64,000 bases of DNA from Bacillota bacterium. GTDB lineage: Bacteria > Bacillota > Clostridia > Acetivibrionales > DSM-1351. Location: the NCBI GenBank assembly GCA_023398105.1, contig JAEWST010000020.1:1-64000 (forward strand), read 5' to 3'. The notes below the pieces were generated by a model. That model saw only the letters and a program-made list of their open reading frames with translations, had not been told where the DNA came from and did not search any database. Both the position numbers and the translations under genes were made by a program. Every line of letters starts with the position of its first letter. The first letter of the stretch is position 1. Shown here one piece after another: positions 45,118 to 54,600 of the stretch.

Positions 45118-45567
45118 ATGAGAGCCGTTGTGCAAAGGGTCAGAAATTCAAAGGTTACAGTTGAAGATAAGGTTGTAGGGCAAATACAGCAAGGGCTTAT
45201 GGTGCTGTTAGGCGTTGGACTTGAAGATTCGTTTTCAGATGCCGACTATCTAGCAGAAAAAATTATCAATCTGCGTATTTTTGAAGACAATGATGGAAAA
45301 ATGAATAAATCCTTATTGGACATTGGTGGAGATATACTTGTGGTTTCCCAGTTTACACTATACGGAGATTGCAGAAAGGGTAAAAGACCCAGTTTTGATA
45401 AGGCTGCAAGATCTGAAAAAGCGAATGAGCTTTATGAGTATTTTTTAAGTAAATGCAGTCAAAAGGGTATAGTAGCTCAAAAGGGAGTATTTCAAACACA
45501 TATGCTCGTAGATATAAGCAATGATGGACCAGTTACACTTATGATTGATAGTAAAAAGGAGTTTTAA
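45118..45567 (+). CDS. dtd: D-aminoacyl-tRNA deacylase
   Basis: 149 residues from the ATG at 45118; the longer frame starting at 45037 only translates the leader repeats. Motifs: MRAVVQRVRNSKV, SQFTLYGDCRKGKRPSF and the C-terminal NDGPVTLMID with the GP cis-peptide. It removes D-amino acids and glycine wrongly attached to tRNA. The stop overlaps the start of the next gene (TAATGATG). Confidence 0.96.
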   Translation: MRAVVQRVRNSKVTVEDKVVGQIQQGLMVLLGVGLEDSFSDADYLAEKIINLRIFEDNDGKMNKSLLDIGGDILVVSQFTLYGDCRKGKRPSFDKAARSEKANELYEYFLSKCSQKGIVAQKGVFQTHMLVDISNDGPVTLMIDSKKEF

Positions 45568-46196
45568 TGATGATTGTTAAACCTATTATTGGTGGCATGT
45601 ATGATTCAGTCTCATATTTAGTTGGAGATAATAACAAGGCTGTTGTAATTGATGCTGGTGTTAAATGTGAAAAGGTTCTCGAAACAGCAAAAGAATTGAA
45701 TTTGACAATAGAAAAAATAATACTTACTCATGGGCATGTTGACCATATTAGTGAGTTAAATGAAATAGTAAAGAATACGAATGCTATGGTATATATTCAT
45801 ATTGATGATCAAAATTCATTGACAGATCCAAGATTTAATTTATCTGCATATGCGGGAATGTCTACTACTTATGACGGAAAATATGAAGTTCTGAGAGATG
45901 GCAGCAAAATACAGCTAGAGAGCTTAGAATTCAAAATTATTCATACACCAGGGCATACGGTAGGATCTATTTGTATTGAAGTTAATAACACGCTATTTTC
46001 GGGAGATACACTATTTAGATTTGGCTATGGAAGAGTGGATTTTCCAAATGGTAGCTTTGAGGATATATATAATTCCATTGTTAACAAGCTTTTTACACTT
46101 CCAGACAATATGATTGTATACCCAGGACATGGAAATAGTTCAACAATTGAGATGGAAAAAAGAGCAAACCCGATTAAGAGTTCTGCTCAATGGTAA
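45567..46196 (+). CDS. metallo-beta-lactamase-fold hydrolase (glyoxalase II-like)
   Basis: 209 residues, starting in the dtd stop. Metal-binding THGHVDHISEL, then HTPGHTVGSICIE, SGDTLFRFGYGRVD and YPGHGNSSTIEMEK: the YcbL/GloB-like single-domain branch. The usual neighbours dtd and hemZ are conserved. The natural substrate is not known; thioester hydrolysis is common for the fold. Confidence 0.9.
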   Translation: MMIVKPIIGGMYDSVSYLVGDNNKAVVIDAGVKCEKVLETAKELNLTIEKIILTHGHVDHISELNEIVKNTNAMVYIHIDDQNSLTDPRFNLSAYAGMSTTYDGKYEVLRDGSKIQLESLEFKIIHTPGHTVGSICIEVNNTLFSGDTLFRFGYGRVDFPNGSFEDIYNSIVNKLFTLPDNMIVYPGHGNSSTIEMEKRANPIKSSAQW

Positions 46197-46197
46197 C

Positions 46198-46332
46198 AAC
46201 TTGAAAGTAAAGATTGTGCAAACATGGTGCCTTTCAAGTTATAAAAAGCCACAGGTGTCTTTTCCCAACAAAGGGAGTATATGACGAGTGTGTACAACTT
46301 GAAAGTAAAGATTGTGCAAACATGGTGCCTTT
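46198..46332 (+). repeat. two tandem-spaced copies of the dispersed hairpin repeat before hemZ
   Basis: Copy 1 at 46198-46240 (AACTTGAAAG pairing with CTTTCAAGTT) and copy 2 at 46296-46332, which lacks the right arm. From ACAACTTGAAAG through GGTGCCTTT, about 39 nt, the two are identical, spaced 98 bp. Copy 1 is followed by ATAAAAAGCCACAGGTGTC, a decayed version of the second hairpin seen at 31026. The arm colour has changed from CTCGAAA to CTTGAAA with matching changes on the other side, so the stem is preserved. Confidence 0.8.
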
Positions 46333-46356
46333 ATTTAAATAAAAGATGAGGATAAA

Positions 46357-47847
46357 ATGTTGTTTTATAGAAATGAATGTGACAGTATAAACTATGAATT
46401 TGAAGATATAATAAAACTGTTTTTTTTACCTGATGAAAGCAAGCTCATGGATGAGCCTTGGGATAAATGTTCCGAGGCATTTATTTTATGCTTTAAATCA
46501 GCATATGAAGGCAGTGAATGTATTAATCTTAGATTAAAGGATAAGGATTTTGACGAGCTTATAAGCTTACCCTGTAATAAAGTATTTGAATCTGAGGATA
46601 GGCAGCAGTTTAAGAACTTTAAACGGATATTTAAAAGAAAATTGTTCTCATTATTGACACAATATACAGGTAAAACTATTCCCTGGGGTGTTTTAACTGG
46701 AATAAGACCTACTAAATTGGTAAATGAGTTTATTGATAATGGTATGGGCAAAGGTGAAATTATTTCAACTTTGAAAAAGGATTATTTTGTTATAGATAAT
46801 AAGGCTGAGCTTCTCTATGAAGTGGCAGAAAATCAAAGAGATATGTTTTTAGATTCCAAGAAGAACAGTATTTCCTTATATATTGGAATTCCATTTTGCC
46901 CTACCCGTTGCCTTTATTGCTCCTTTAGCTCTAGCACTATCGGACAATATAGAAAAGTAGTAGATTTATATGTAGAAACCCTAATTAAAGAAATACAACA
47001 TACTGGAAAGCTAATTAAAGACAATAATTTTATAATTGAAAGCATTTATATAGGCGGAGGAACGCCAACATCATTAAAGGCAAATCAATTGTCCAAGCTT
47101 TTAGAGGGCATTGAGGAATATTTGGACTTGTCTGATTTAAAAGAGTATACCGTTGAAGCTGGACGTCCTGATACAATTGATGTGGATAAGTTAAATGCAA
47201 TTAAGAATAGCTTAGTTTCCCGAATAAGCATAAATCCTCAGACTATGAATTCGATTACGTTAGATAAAATAGGAAGAAATCATTCTCCTGAGGATATTCA
47301 AAAGGCATTTTATTTGGCTCGTGATTTAGGCTTTGATAATATTAACATGGATATTATATGTGGACTTCCAGGGGAAGATGTAGCTATGTTCAGAAATACT
47401 CTTGAGAAAATAAAGCCTATGGAGCCAGATAGCTTAACTGTTCATACAATGTCAATAAAAAGAGCGTCACGACTAACTGAAGAAAAAGAAAATTATAATT
47501 TAGAAAATCAATACAGACAAGTAGCCGAAATGGTAGATATGGCAGGAGAATATGCAAAAGAAATGGGACTTGCTCCCTATTATCTTTACAGACAGAAAAA
47601 TATATTAGGGAATTTGGAGAATGTAGGCTACAGCAAAAAGAATAAAGAATGTCTTTACAACATACAGATAATGGAAGAAAGACAGCCTGTTTTTGCCTGC
47701 GGTGCTGGGGCAGCTTCAAAATTTATTTTTCCACAAAATAGGATAGAGAGGGCTTTTAATGTCAAGACTGTAGAAGAGTATATTAGCAGAATTGATGAAA
47801 TGATTGAAAGAAAGGCTATACTGTGTAATAAAAATAATAAATATTGA
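46357..47847 (+). CDS. hemZ: oxygen-independent coproporphyrinogen III oxidase-like radical-SAM protein HemZ
   Basis: 496 residues. Radical-SAM cluster CPTRCLYCSF (about 182-191), preceded by SLYIGIPF; IYIGGGTPT, ISINPQTMN and GLPGEDVAMF follow, with the HemN-type TVHTMSIKRAS region and C-terminal YYLYRQKNILGNLENVGY. An extra N-terminal domain of about 165 residues is typical of HemZ. Decarboxylation of coproporphyrinogen is the assigned family role; heme-chaperone activity is possible. The upstream GAGGATAAA site is weak. Confidence 0.88.
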   Translation: MLFYRNECDSINYEFEDIIKLFFLPDESKLMDEPWDKCSEAFILCFKSAYEGSECINLRLKDKDFDELISLPCNKVFESEDRQQFKNFKRIFKRKLFSLLTQYTGKTIPWGVLTGIRPTKLVNEFIDNGMGKGEIISTLKKDYFVIDNKAELLYEVAENQRDMFLDSKKNSISLYIGIPFCPTRCLYCSFSSSTIGQYRKVVDLYVETLIKEIQHTGKLIKDNNFIIESIYIGGGTPTSLKANQLSKLLEGIEEYLDLSDLKEYTVEAGRPDTIDVDKLNAIKNSLVSRISINPQTMNSITLDKIGRNHSPEDIQKAFYLARDLGFDNINMDIICGLPGEDVAMFRNTLEKIKPMEPDSLTVHTMSIKRASRLTEEKENYNLENQYRQVAEMVDMAGEYAKEMGLAPYYLYRQKNILGNLENVGYSKKNKECLYNIQIMEERQPVFACGAGAASKFIFPQNRIERAFNVKTVEEYISRIDEMIERKAILCNKNNKY

Positions 47848-47872
47848 CAATAGTTAAAGCAAATTTTAAAAT
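47844..47872 (+). promoter_or_regulatory. promoter of the T-box-hisS-aspS unit
   Basis: TTGACA (47844-47849), 17-nt gap, TAAAAT (47867-47872), just after the hemZ stop and before the T-box leader. Confidence 0.65.
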
Positions 47873-47884
47873 ATAGTATATGTT

Positions 47885-48140
47885 AATACTGCAAAGACCT
47901 TAAAAGGGAAGAGTATTCAGTAACTACTATTTCAGGGAAAGCTGCCTTGGACTGTGAGCAGCTCATAGTTTAGCTGAAGAAAGACACCCTCTTGGAGCTA
48001 AATCTCCGTGGTTGATGAGAAAAACTCATCCGTTTTCTGCGTTAAAGATTTTAAGTAGGTTCTATATTTAGTAGAGTAATTAGGGTGGTACCGCGGGAAG
48101 TTTCCTCTCGTCCCTTGCTGGGATTAGGGGCTATTTTTAT
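47885..48140 (+). promoter_or_regulatory. T-box riboswitch leader of hisS-aspS with overlapping GAC/CAC specifier
   Basis: The T-box sequence AGGGTGGTACCGCG (48082-48095) is exact and is followed by a terminator hairpin (CCTCTCGTCCC...GGGATTAGGGG then CTATTTTTAT, to about 48140). Stem I with its apical loops spans about 47885-48010. The specifier region reads GAAAGACACCCTC; GACAC (47983-47987) overlaps GAC (Asp) and CAC (His), the codons of the two synthetases encoded downstream. Uncharged tRNA should stabilise the antiterminator. Dual recognition is inferred. Confidence 0.93.
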
Positions 48141-48310
48141 GTTAATGAGAACTCTAGCCTATAGGAAAATTTGTTAGCAATAGATGTATTTTTGAGGTAG
48201 TTAATGACCTCTCATGCCCCATTTAGTCACATAATTTGGGTGATGCCGCTTTAGGCACAAATAGTAATTAGCAAATTTCTTAAAAATTATATATGATAGG
48301 AGTGGTATAA

Positions 48311-49627
48311 ATGACAAAGCAGATAATTACGCCTTCAATACTACCAGGCTTTATGGAGCTTTTACCTGCAGATCAGATTCTATTTAATAATATGCTTGAT
48401 ACAATCAAGAAGAACTACGAAAAGTACGGGTTTGTACCCGTTGACACGCCTATGATTGAAAAGTCAGAAGTACTGCTGGCTAAGGGCGGTGGAGAGACTG
48501 AGAAACAAATATATAGGTTTAATAAGGGTGATAATGATTTATCCTTAAGATTTGATTTAACTGTGCCGTTGGCAAGATTTGTTGCACAGCATTTTGGTGA
48601 ATTGACCTTTCCTTTTAAGAGATATCATATCGGCAAGGTGTTCAGAGGAGAAAAACCGCAAAAGGGCAGATTTAGAGAGTTTTATCAATGTGATATAGAT
48701 ATCATAGGAAATGAAAGTTTAAGTGTTATAAATGATGCAGAAATATTAAGTGTTATTTATTCTACTTTTAAGGCTCTTGGATTTGACGATTTTACTATTA
48801 GAATTAACAACAGAAAGATTTTAAATGGCTTTTTTGAGAGCTTGAAGGTTTCTGACAAGGCAGAGGTTATGAGGACTATTGATAAGCTAGAAAAGATAGG
48901 AAATGAAGCGGTGGCAGCAGAACTTAAAGCAATTGGACTTTCAGATGAAGATGCCAATAGTGTTTTAAGATTTGTTAGTATTAAGGGCAACTGCAGTGAT
49001 ATTTTAAATAGTTTAAGAGAATTAAATATAGAAAATGATACCTTTGTTGAAGGTGTGAATGAACTTGAAGCAGTGCTTAATTATATAGCAGCCTTCAAAG
49101 TACCAGCAGTTAATTATACTGTGGATTTGACTATAGCAAGAGGCTTGGATTACTATACTGGCACAATCTACGAAACAATATTAAACCAATATCCTTCAAT
49201 CGGAAGTGTTTGCTCAGGCGGCAGATATGACAATTTGGCACAGAATTATACAAACAAAAAGCTTCCAGGTGTTGGCATATCTATTGGACTTACAAGGCTA
49301 TTTTATCAGCTTAGAGCAGCTGGGGTGGTAGGTGAGACAAAGAAAGCCACACCTTCAAAAATACTTGTAATTCCAATGCAGGAAACCATGGTTCAGTCAT
49401 TGGAAATTTCAACAAAGCTAAGAGAGTCCGATATTCCTACTGAAATTTATTTTAATGAAGGTAAAATGGGAAAGAAATTCTCTTATGCTGACAAGCTGGG
49501 TATTCCATACGTAATAGTTGTGGGTGAGGATGAAGTTAAGTTAGGCAAGTTTAAACTAAAAAATATGGAAACAGGCGAACAGGCTGAGCTTGAATTAGAA
49601 CAGATTATCGAGAAGCTGAATAGCTAA
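48311..49627 (+). CDS. hisS: histidine-tRNA ligase
   Basis: 438 residues. Class II synthetase: motif 1 region near ETEKQIYRF, motif 2 FRGEKPQKGRFREFYQCDIDIIG, the His-A block ARGLDYYTGTIYE, motif 3 GVGISIGLTRL, then the anticodon-binding domain (ILVIPMQETMVQSLEIS...). Controlled by the T-box leader. AGGAGTGG precedes the ATG. aspS follows at 124 bp. Confidence 0.97.
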   Translation: MTKQIITPSILPGFMELLPADQILFNNMLDTIKKNYEKYGFVPVDTPMIEKSEVLLAKGGGETEKQIYRFNKGDNDLSLRFDLTVPLARFVAQHFGELTFPFKRYHIGKVFRGEKPQKGRFREFYQCDIDIIGNESLSVINDAEILSVIYSTFKALGFDDFTIRINNRKILNGFFESLKVSDKAEVMRTIDKLEKIGNEAVAAELKAIGLSDEDANSVLRFVSIKGNCSDILNSLRELNIENDTFVEGVNELEAVLNYIAAFKVPAVNYTVDLTIARGLDYYTGTIYETILNQYPSIGSVCSGGRYDNLAQNYTNKKLPGVGISIGLTRLFYQLRAAGVVGETKKATPSKILVIPMQETMVQSLEISTKLRESDIPTEIYFNEGKMGKKFSYADKLGIPYVIVVGEDEVKLGKFKLKNMETGEQAELELEQIIEKLNS

Positions 49628-49750
49628 GTATTCAACTATTATTAAACTTTGCCGAAAAACCAATACGATGTCGGGAGATCAAATTGAATTTAAAACTTAT
49701 AGATTAGTTTAATTAAATACACCGCAAATGCGGCTATGGAGGTATGAAAA

Positions 49751-51532
49751 ATGGGTGAATCAATTTATGGACTCAAAAGAAGTCACAAATGTACTGAGCT
49801 AGGAAATGAGAATGTCGGAGAAACAGTAACAGTAATGGGATGGGTTCAAAAACAGAGAGATCTAGGTAGCCTTGTTTTTGTTGATTTGAGGGATAGAACA
49901 GGCATATTGCAGATTGTGTTTACAGATAAAGATGGAGAAATGTTTGAAAGATCTAAATCTATCAGAAGTGAATTTGTTCTTGCTGTTGTAGGTACAGTAT
50001 CTGCAAGAGCACCTGAGGCTGTAAATAAAAAAATGGCAACTGGCGGTATAGAAATTACTGCAAAGGAACTACGAATACTGAGTACTGCTGAAACTCCACC
50101 TATTTATATTGAAGAGAACTTAGATGCTAACGAAATGACAAGATTAAAATACAGATATTTGGATTTAAGAAGACCTGACATGCAGAGGAATTTCATATTA
50201 AGGCACAGAGTTGCAAAGGTTGCACGTGACTATTATGATGAAAACGGCTTCCTAGAGGTGGAAACACCTATTCTTATTAAAAGTACTCCCGAAGGAGCAA
50301 GAGATTACCTCGTACCTAGCAGAGTTCATGAAGGTAAGTTCTTTGCACTGCCACAGTCACCACAGTTATACAAGCAGCTTCTTATGGTTTCTGGCTTTGA
50401 CAGGTACTTCCAAATAGCTAAATGCTTTAGAGATGAAGATCTTAGAGCAGATAGACAGCCTGAATTTACACAAATAGATATAGAGATGTCCTTTGTAAAT
50501 GTTGATGATGTAATTACTTGTAATGAAGGCTTTATAAAAAGAGCTTTTAAGGAAGCATTAGATGTTGAGCTTGAAACACCATTTATAAGGATGCCATATG
50601 CTGAAGCAATGGAGAGGTTTGGATCAGATAAGCCCGATATACGTTTTGGAATGGAGCTTGTAAACATGTCTGATTTAGTTGCAGACTGCGGCTTTAAAGT
50701 GTTTACTGATGCTGTTGCTTCGGGAGGAAGTGTCAGAGCTATTAATGCAAAAGGTTGTTCAAAATTTAGTAGAAAAGAAATTGATGCATTAGTTGAGGTT
50801 GTTAAAACATATAAGGCAAAAGGAATGGCTTGGATTTCAGTAGGGGCTGATAATGAGATTAAATCCTCCTTTGCAAAGTTTATGACAGAGGATGAGCTGA
50901 AGGCATTGCTTGAAAGAGCTGATGCACAGCCAGGAGACTTGATATGCTTTGTTGCTGATAAAAATAGTATTGTTTATGATGCATTGGGACAGTTGAGACT
51001 TGAAGTGGCAAGAAGAATCAATATATTGAATCCAGATGAATTTAAATTCTTGTGGGTAACTGAATTTCCACTTTTTGAATATGATGAAGAAGAAAACCGT
51101 TACGCAGCGAAGCATCATCCGTTTACTTGCCCAATGGATGAGGATTTGGAATTACTTGATACAGAACCGGGTCAAGTACGTGCAAAAGCGTATGACATAG
51201 TATTAAATGGTGTTGAGCTAGGTGGTGGCAGTATTAGAATTCATATACAGGAATTGCAGGCAAAAATGCTGGAAATGCTAGGGTTTACTGAGGAAGATGC
51301 AAATAGAAAATTTGGATTCCTCCTCAATGCCTTTAGATATGGAACGCCTCCTCATGGTGGAATGGCCTTTGGTTTGGATAGAATGATTATGCTAATGGCA
51401 AAGACCGATAGCATCAGAGATGTAATAGCATTTCCAAAGGTGCAAAATTCATCATCACCTATGGATAATGCACCAGATATTGTTGACGATGTACAATTGG
51501 AAGAACTTCACATAAGAATTTCTAAGGATTAA
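49751..51532 (+). CDS. aspS: aspartate-tRNA ligase
   Basis: 593 residues, bacterial size. N-terminal OB anticodon domain (VMGWVQKQRDLGSLVFVDLRDRTG), class II core with FLEVETPILIKSTPEGARDY and the flipping loop, FRDEDLRADRQPEFTQIDIEMS, the GAD insert (about 285-415) and motif 3 GLDRMIMLMAKTDSIRD. TATGGAGG precedes the ATG. It is likely in one transcript with hisS under the T-box. Confidence 0.97.
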   Translation: MGESIYGLKRSHKCTELGNENVGETVTVMGWVQKQRDLGSLVFVDLRDRTGILQIVFTDKDGEMFERSKSIRSEFVLAVVGTVSARAPEAVNKKMATGGIEITAKELRILSTAETPPIYIEENLDANEMTRLKYRYLDLRRPDMQRNFILRHRVAKVARDYYDENGFLEVETPILIKSTPEGARDYLVPSRVHEGKFFALPQSPQLYKQLLMVSGFDRYFQIAKCFRDEDLRADRQPEFTQIDIEMSFVNVDDVITCNEGFIKRAFKEALDVELETPFIRMPYAEAMERFGSDKPDIRFGMELVNMSDLVADCGFKVFTDAVASGGSVRAINAKGCSKFSRKEIDALVEVVKTYKAKGMAWISVGADNEIKSSFAKFMTEDELKALLERADAQPGDLICFVADKNSIVYDALGQLRLEVARRINILNPDEFKFLWVTEFPLFEYDEEENRYAAKHHPFTCPMDEDLELLDTEPGQVRAKAYDIVLNGVELGGGSIRIHIQELQAKMLEMLGFTEEDANRKFGFLLNAFRYGTPPHGGMAFGLDRMIMLMAKTDSIRDVIAFPKVQNSSSPMDNAPDIVDDVQLEELHIRISKD

Positions 51533-51682
51533 GTGTTATAATGTTGAATATAGTAAGAAGTTAATAAGAGTTAGATAGTATAATTGAGTAAAAGCTTCTG
51601 CTTTGAAGCTAAAAGCTTGTAGGTACTATAAAATTAAGATGTATAAAGCAATCACAAAATATAATTTGGGGTTAGGTAAGCG

Positions 51683-54600
51683 ATGAAAAAGATTTATCAT
51701 GTTGGGTTAGACGTAGGTTCAACTACTGTAAAAATAGTGGTAATTGACAATAATAACAACATCCTTTATTCAAAATATCAAAGGCATTATTCTGATATAA
51801 GAAAAACTATTTTTGAAGTAATGGATGAGACTTGTGAACGATTCATTCAGGACGAATGTACTGTAATGATAACGGGTTCTGGTGGTCTGCTGGTTTCTCA
51901 GTGGCTTGACCTTGATTTTATTCAAGAGGTTATAGCTGGGTCAGAAGCTGTTCAAAAGCTTATTCCTAAGACGGATGTTGCTATAGAGTTGGGTGGAGAA
52001 GATGCTAAGATAACCTATTTTAGAGGTGGACTTGAGCAGAGAATGAATGGTACCTGTGCAGGAGGCACAGGCTCGTTCATTGATCAGATGGCTTCTCTGC
52101 TACAGACTGATGCAACGGGGTTAAATGAGCTTGCAAAAGGCAGCAGAGTTATCTACCCAATTGCGGCAAGATGTGGCGTATTTGCCAAAACTGATATTCA
52201 GCCATTATTAAATGAGGGAGCAGCTAAAGAGGACATTGCCGCTTCTGTTTTCCAGTCTGTTGTAAATCAAACTATCAGTGGTCTTGCATGTGGTAAACCA
52301 ATAAAGGGCAATATTGCATTTTTAGGAGGACCACTATATTTTCTATCTGAACTGAGAAAAAGATTTGAGATTACACTAAACCTAAAACCAGAGGAAGTAG
52401 TTTTTCCAGAAAATTCGCAGATTTTTGTTGCAATTGGAGCTGCTCTTTCATCCATAGAATGTAAATTAATATCCTTTAAAGAACTAAAGGATAAGTTACC
52501 TAGAATAAACACTGTTTCAGTTCATGAAGTTGAAAGACTTAATCCTCTGTTCAAGGATCAGATGGAGCTTGATGAATTTAGGGCAAGGCATAGTAGGGCT
52601 TCAATTAACACCAAGTCACTTACAGAATACAAAGGAGATTGTTTTTTTGGAATTGATGCAGGTTCAACTACTACGAAAGCAGTATTGATTAATACAGAAG
52701 GAGAATTGCTTTATTCCTATTATGGAAGCAATCAAGGAAGCCCACTAAATTCTTCGATTAAAATTCTTAAGGATATTTATTCAAAATTACCTCAAGAAGC
52801 TAGAATTGTTAACTCAACTGTTACAGGCTACGGAGAGGGCTTAATAAAAGCGGCACTTCGTGTTGATATTGGAGAAATAGAAACAATAGCACACTACAAA
52901 GCTGCTGACTTTTTTCTGCCAGGAGTAGATTTTATTCTTGATATTGGTGGGCAGGATATGAAATGCCTAAAAATCAAGGATGGTATTATTGACAGCATAA
53001 TGCTTAATGAGGCTTGTTCTTCAGGTTGTGGCTCATTTATTGAGACCTTTGCAAAATCCCTAAATTCAACTGTTGAGGAATTTGCAGCTCAGGCATTGCT
53101 GGCAGAAAAGCCTGTTGATTTAGGCTCACGCTGCACTGTTTTTATGAATTCAAGAGTAAAGCAAGCCCAAAAAGAAGGTGCACAGGTAGGTGATATTTCT
53201 GCAGGATTGTCTTATTCGGTAGTAAAAAATGCACTGCTTAAGGTTATTAAGATCCGTGACCCTAAGGATATGGGCGAAAAGATTATTGTTCAGGGTGGAA
53301 CTTTCTTAAATGATGCCGTTTTGAGAAGCTTTGAAATGATTTCGGAAAGAGAAGCAATAAGACCAAATATAGCAGGGCTTATGGGTGCTTTTGGTGCTGC
53401 TCTTATTGCAAAAGAGCGTTATGATGGAAATAAGTCTACTTTATTAACAAAGGAAAATATTGGTGATTTTGAATACAGTACTGAGTTGCAAAGATGTAAA
53501 TTCTGTAATAATAGTTGTTTGCTGACTATAAATCAGTTTAACGATGGAAGTAGATTTGTTTCAGGCAATAGATGTGAGAGAGGTGCAGGCATAGAAATTA
53601 ATCATGAGGATGTGCCTGATTTATATGAGTTCAAATATAAGAGGATTTTTGGGTATAAGCAAAAAAATGATATTGAATATACAAGAGGAACAGTTGGTAT
53701 ACCACGTGTTCTGAACATGTATGAAAACTATCCTTTCTGGTTTACATTTTTTAATCAGCTAAAGTTTAGGGTTGAGCTTTCACCTAGATCCTCAAAGAAG
53801 ATTTACGAGTTGGGTATTGAAACTATGCCATCTGAATCAGTTTGCTATCCTGCAAAGCTTGTACATGGACATATAATGAGCTTGATAAACAAGAAGGTTA
53901 ACTTTATTTTTTATCCTTGTATACCATATGAAATTCTTGAAGATGAAGGAGCAGACAACCATTATAATTGTCCTATAGTAACTTCTTATCCTGAAGTTAT
54001 TAAAAATAACATGGATGTCTTAAAGAATAATAATATAAAGTTCTTTAAACCCTTTTTGCCATATGATAACAAGGGTAAGCTGAAAATTAGGCTTTATGAG
54101 GTTTTAGGCAAAGAATTCAATATATCTAAGTCTGAAATAGCTGCTGCTGTTGATAAGGCATGGGCTGAGGATGAGAATGCAAAAAGTGATATAAGGAAAA
54201 AGGGAGAGGAAACCCTGAAGTATATCAGAGAAAATGGAAGAAAAGGTATTGTATTGGCTGGAAGACCTTATCATGTTGATCCTGAGATAAATCATGGAAT
54301 TCCTCAGATAATAAAATCTCATGGATTTGCAGTGTTTACTGAGGATTCAATATCTCATTTGGGAAATACAGAAAGACCACTTAGAGTTGTTGATCAGTGG
54401 AAATACCATTCGAGACTGTATGCTGCCGCAAATGTAGTAAGTGAATATCCTGAGCTTGAAATGGTTCAGTTAAATTCATTTGGATGCGGCTTGGATGCTG
54501 TTACAACTGACCAGGTTCAAGAAATATTAAAAGCAAATGATAATATATATACTGTTTTAAAGATAGATGAGGGAAATAACTTAGGAGCTGCGAGAATAAG

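Noticed and set aside
46291..46332. Terminator for the MBL gene from the second hairpin copy
   Set aside because: The second copy lacks its right arm and has no T-run, so it cannot act as one.
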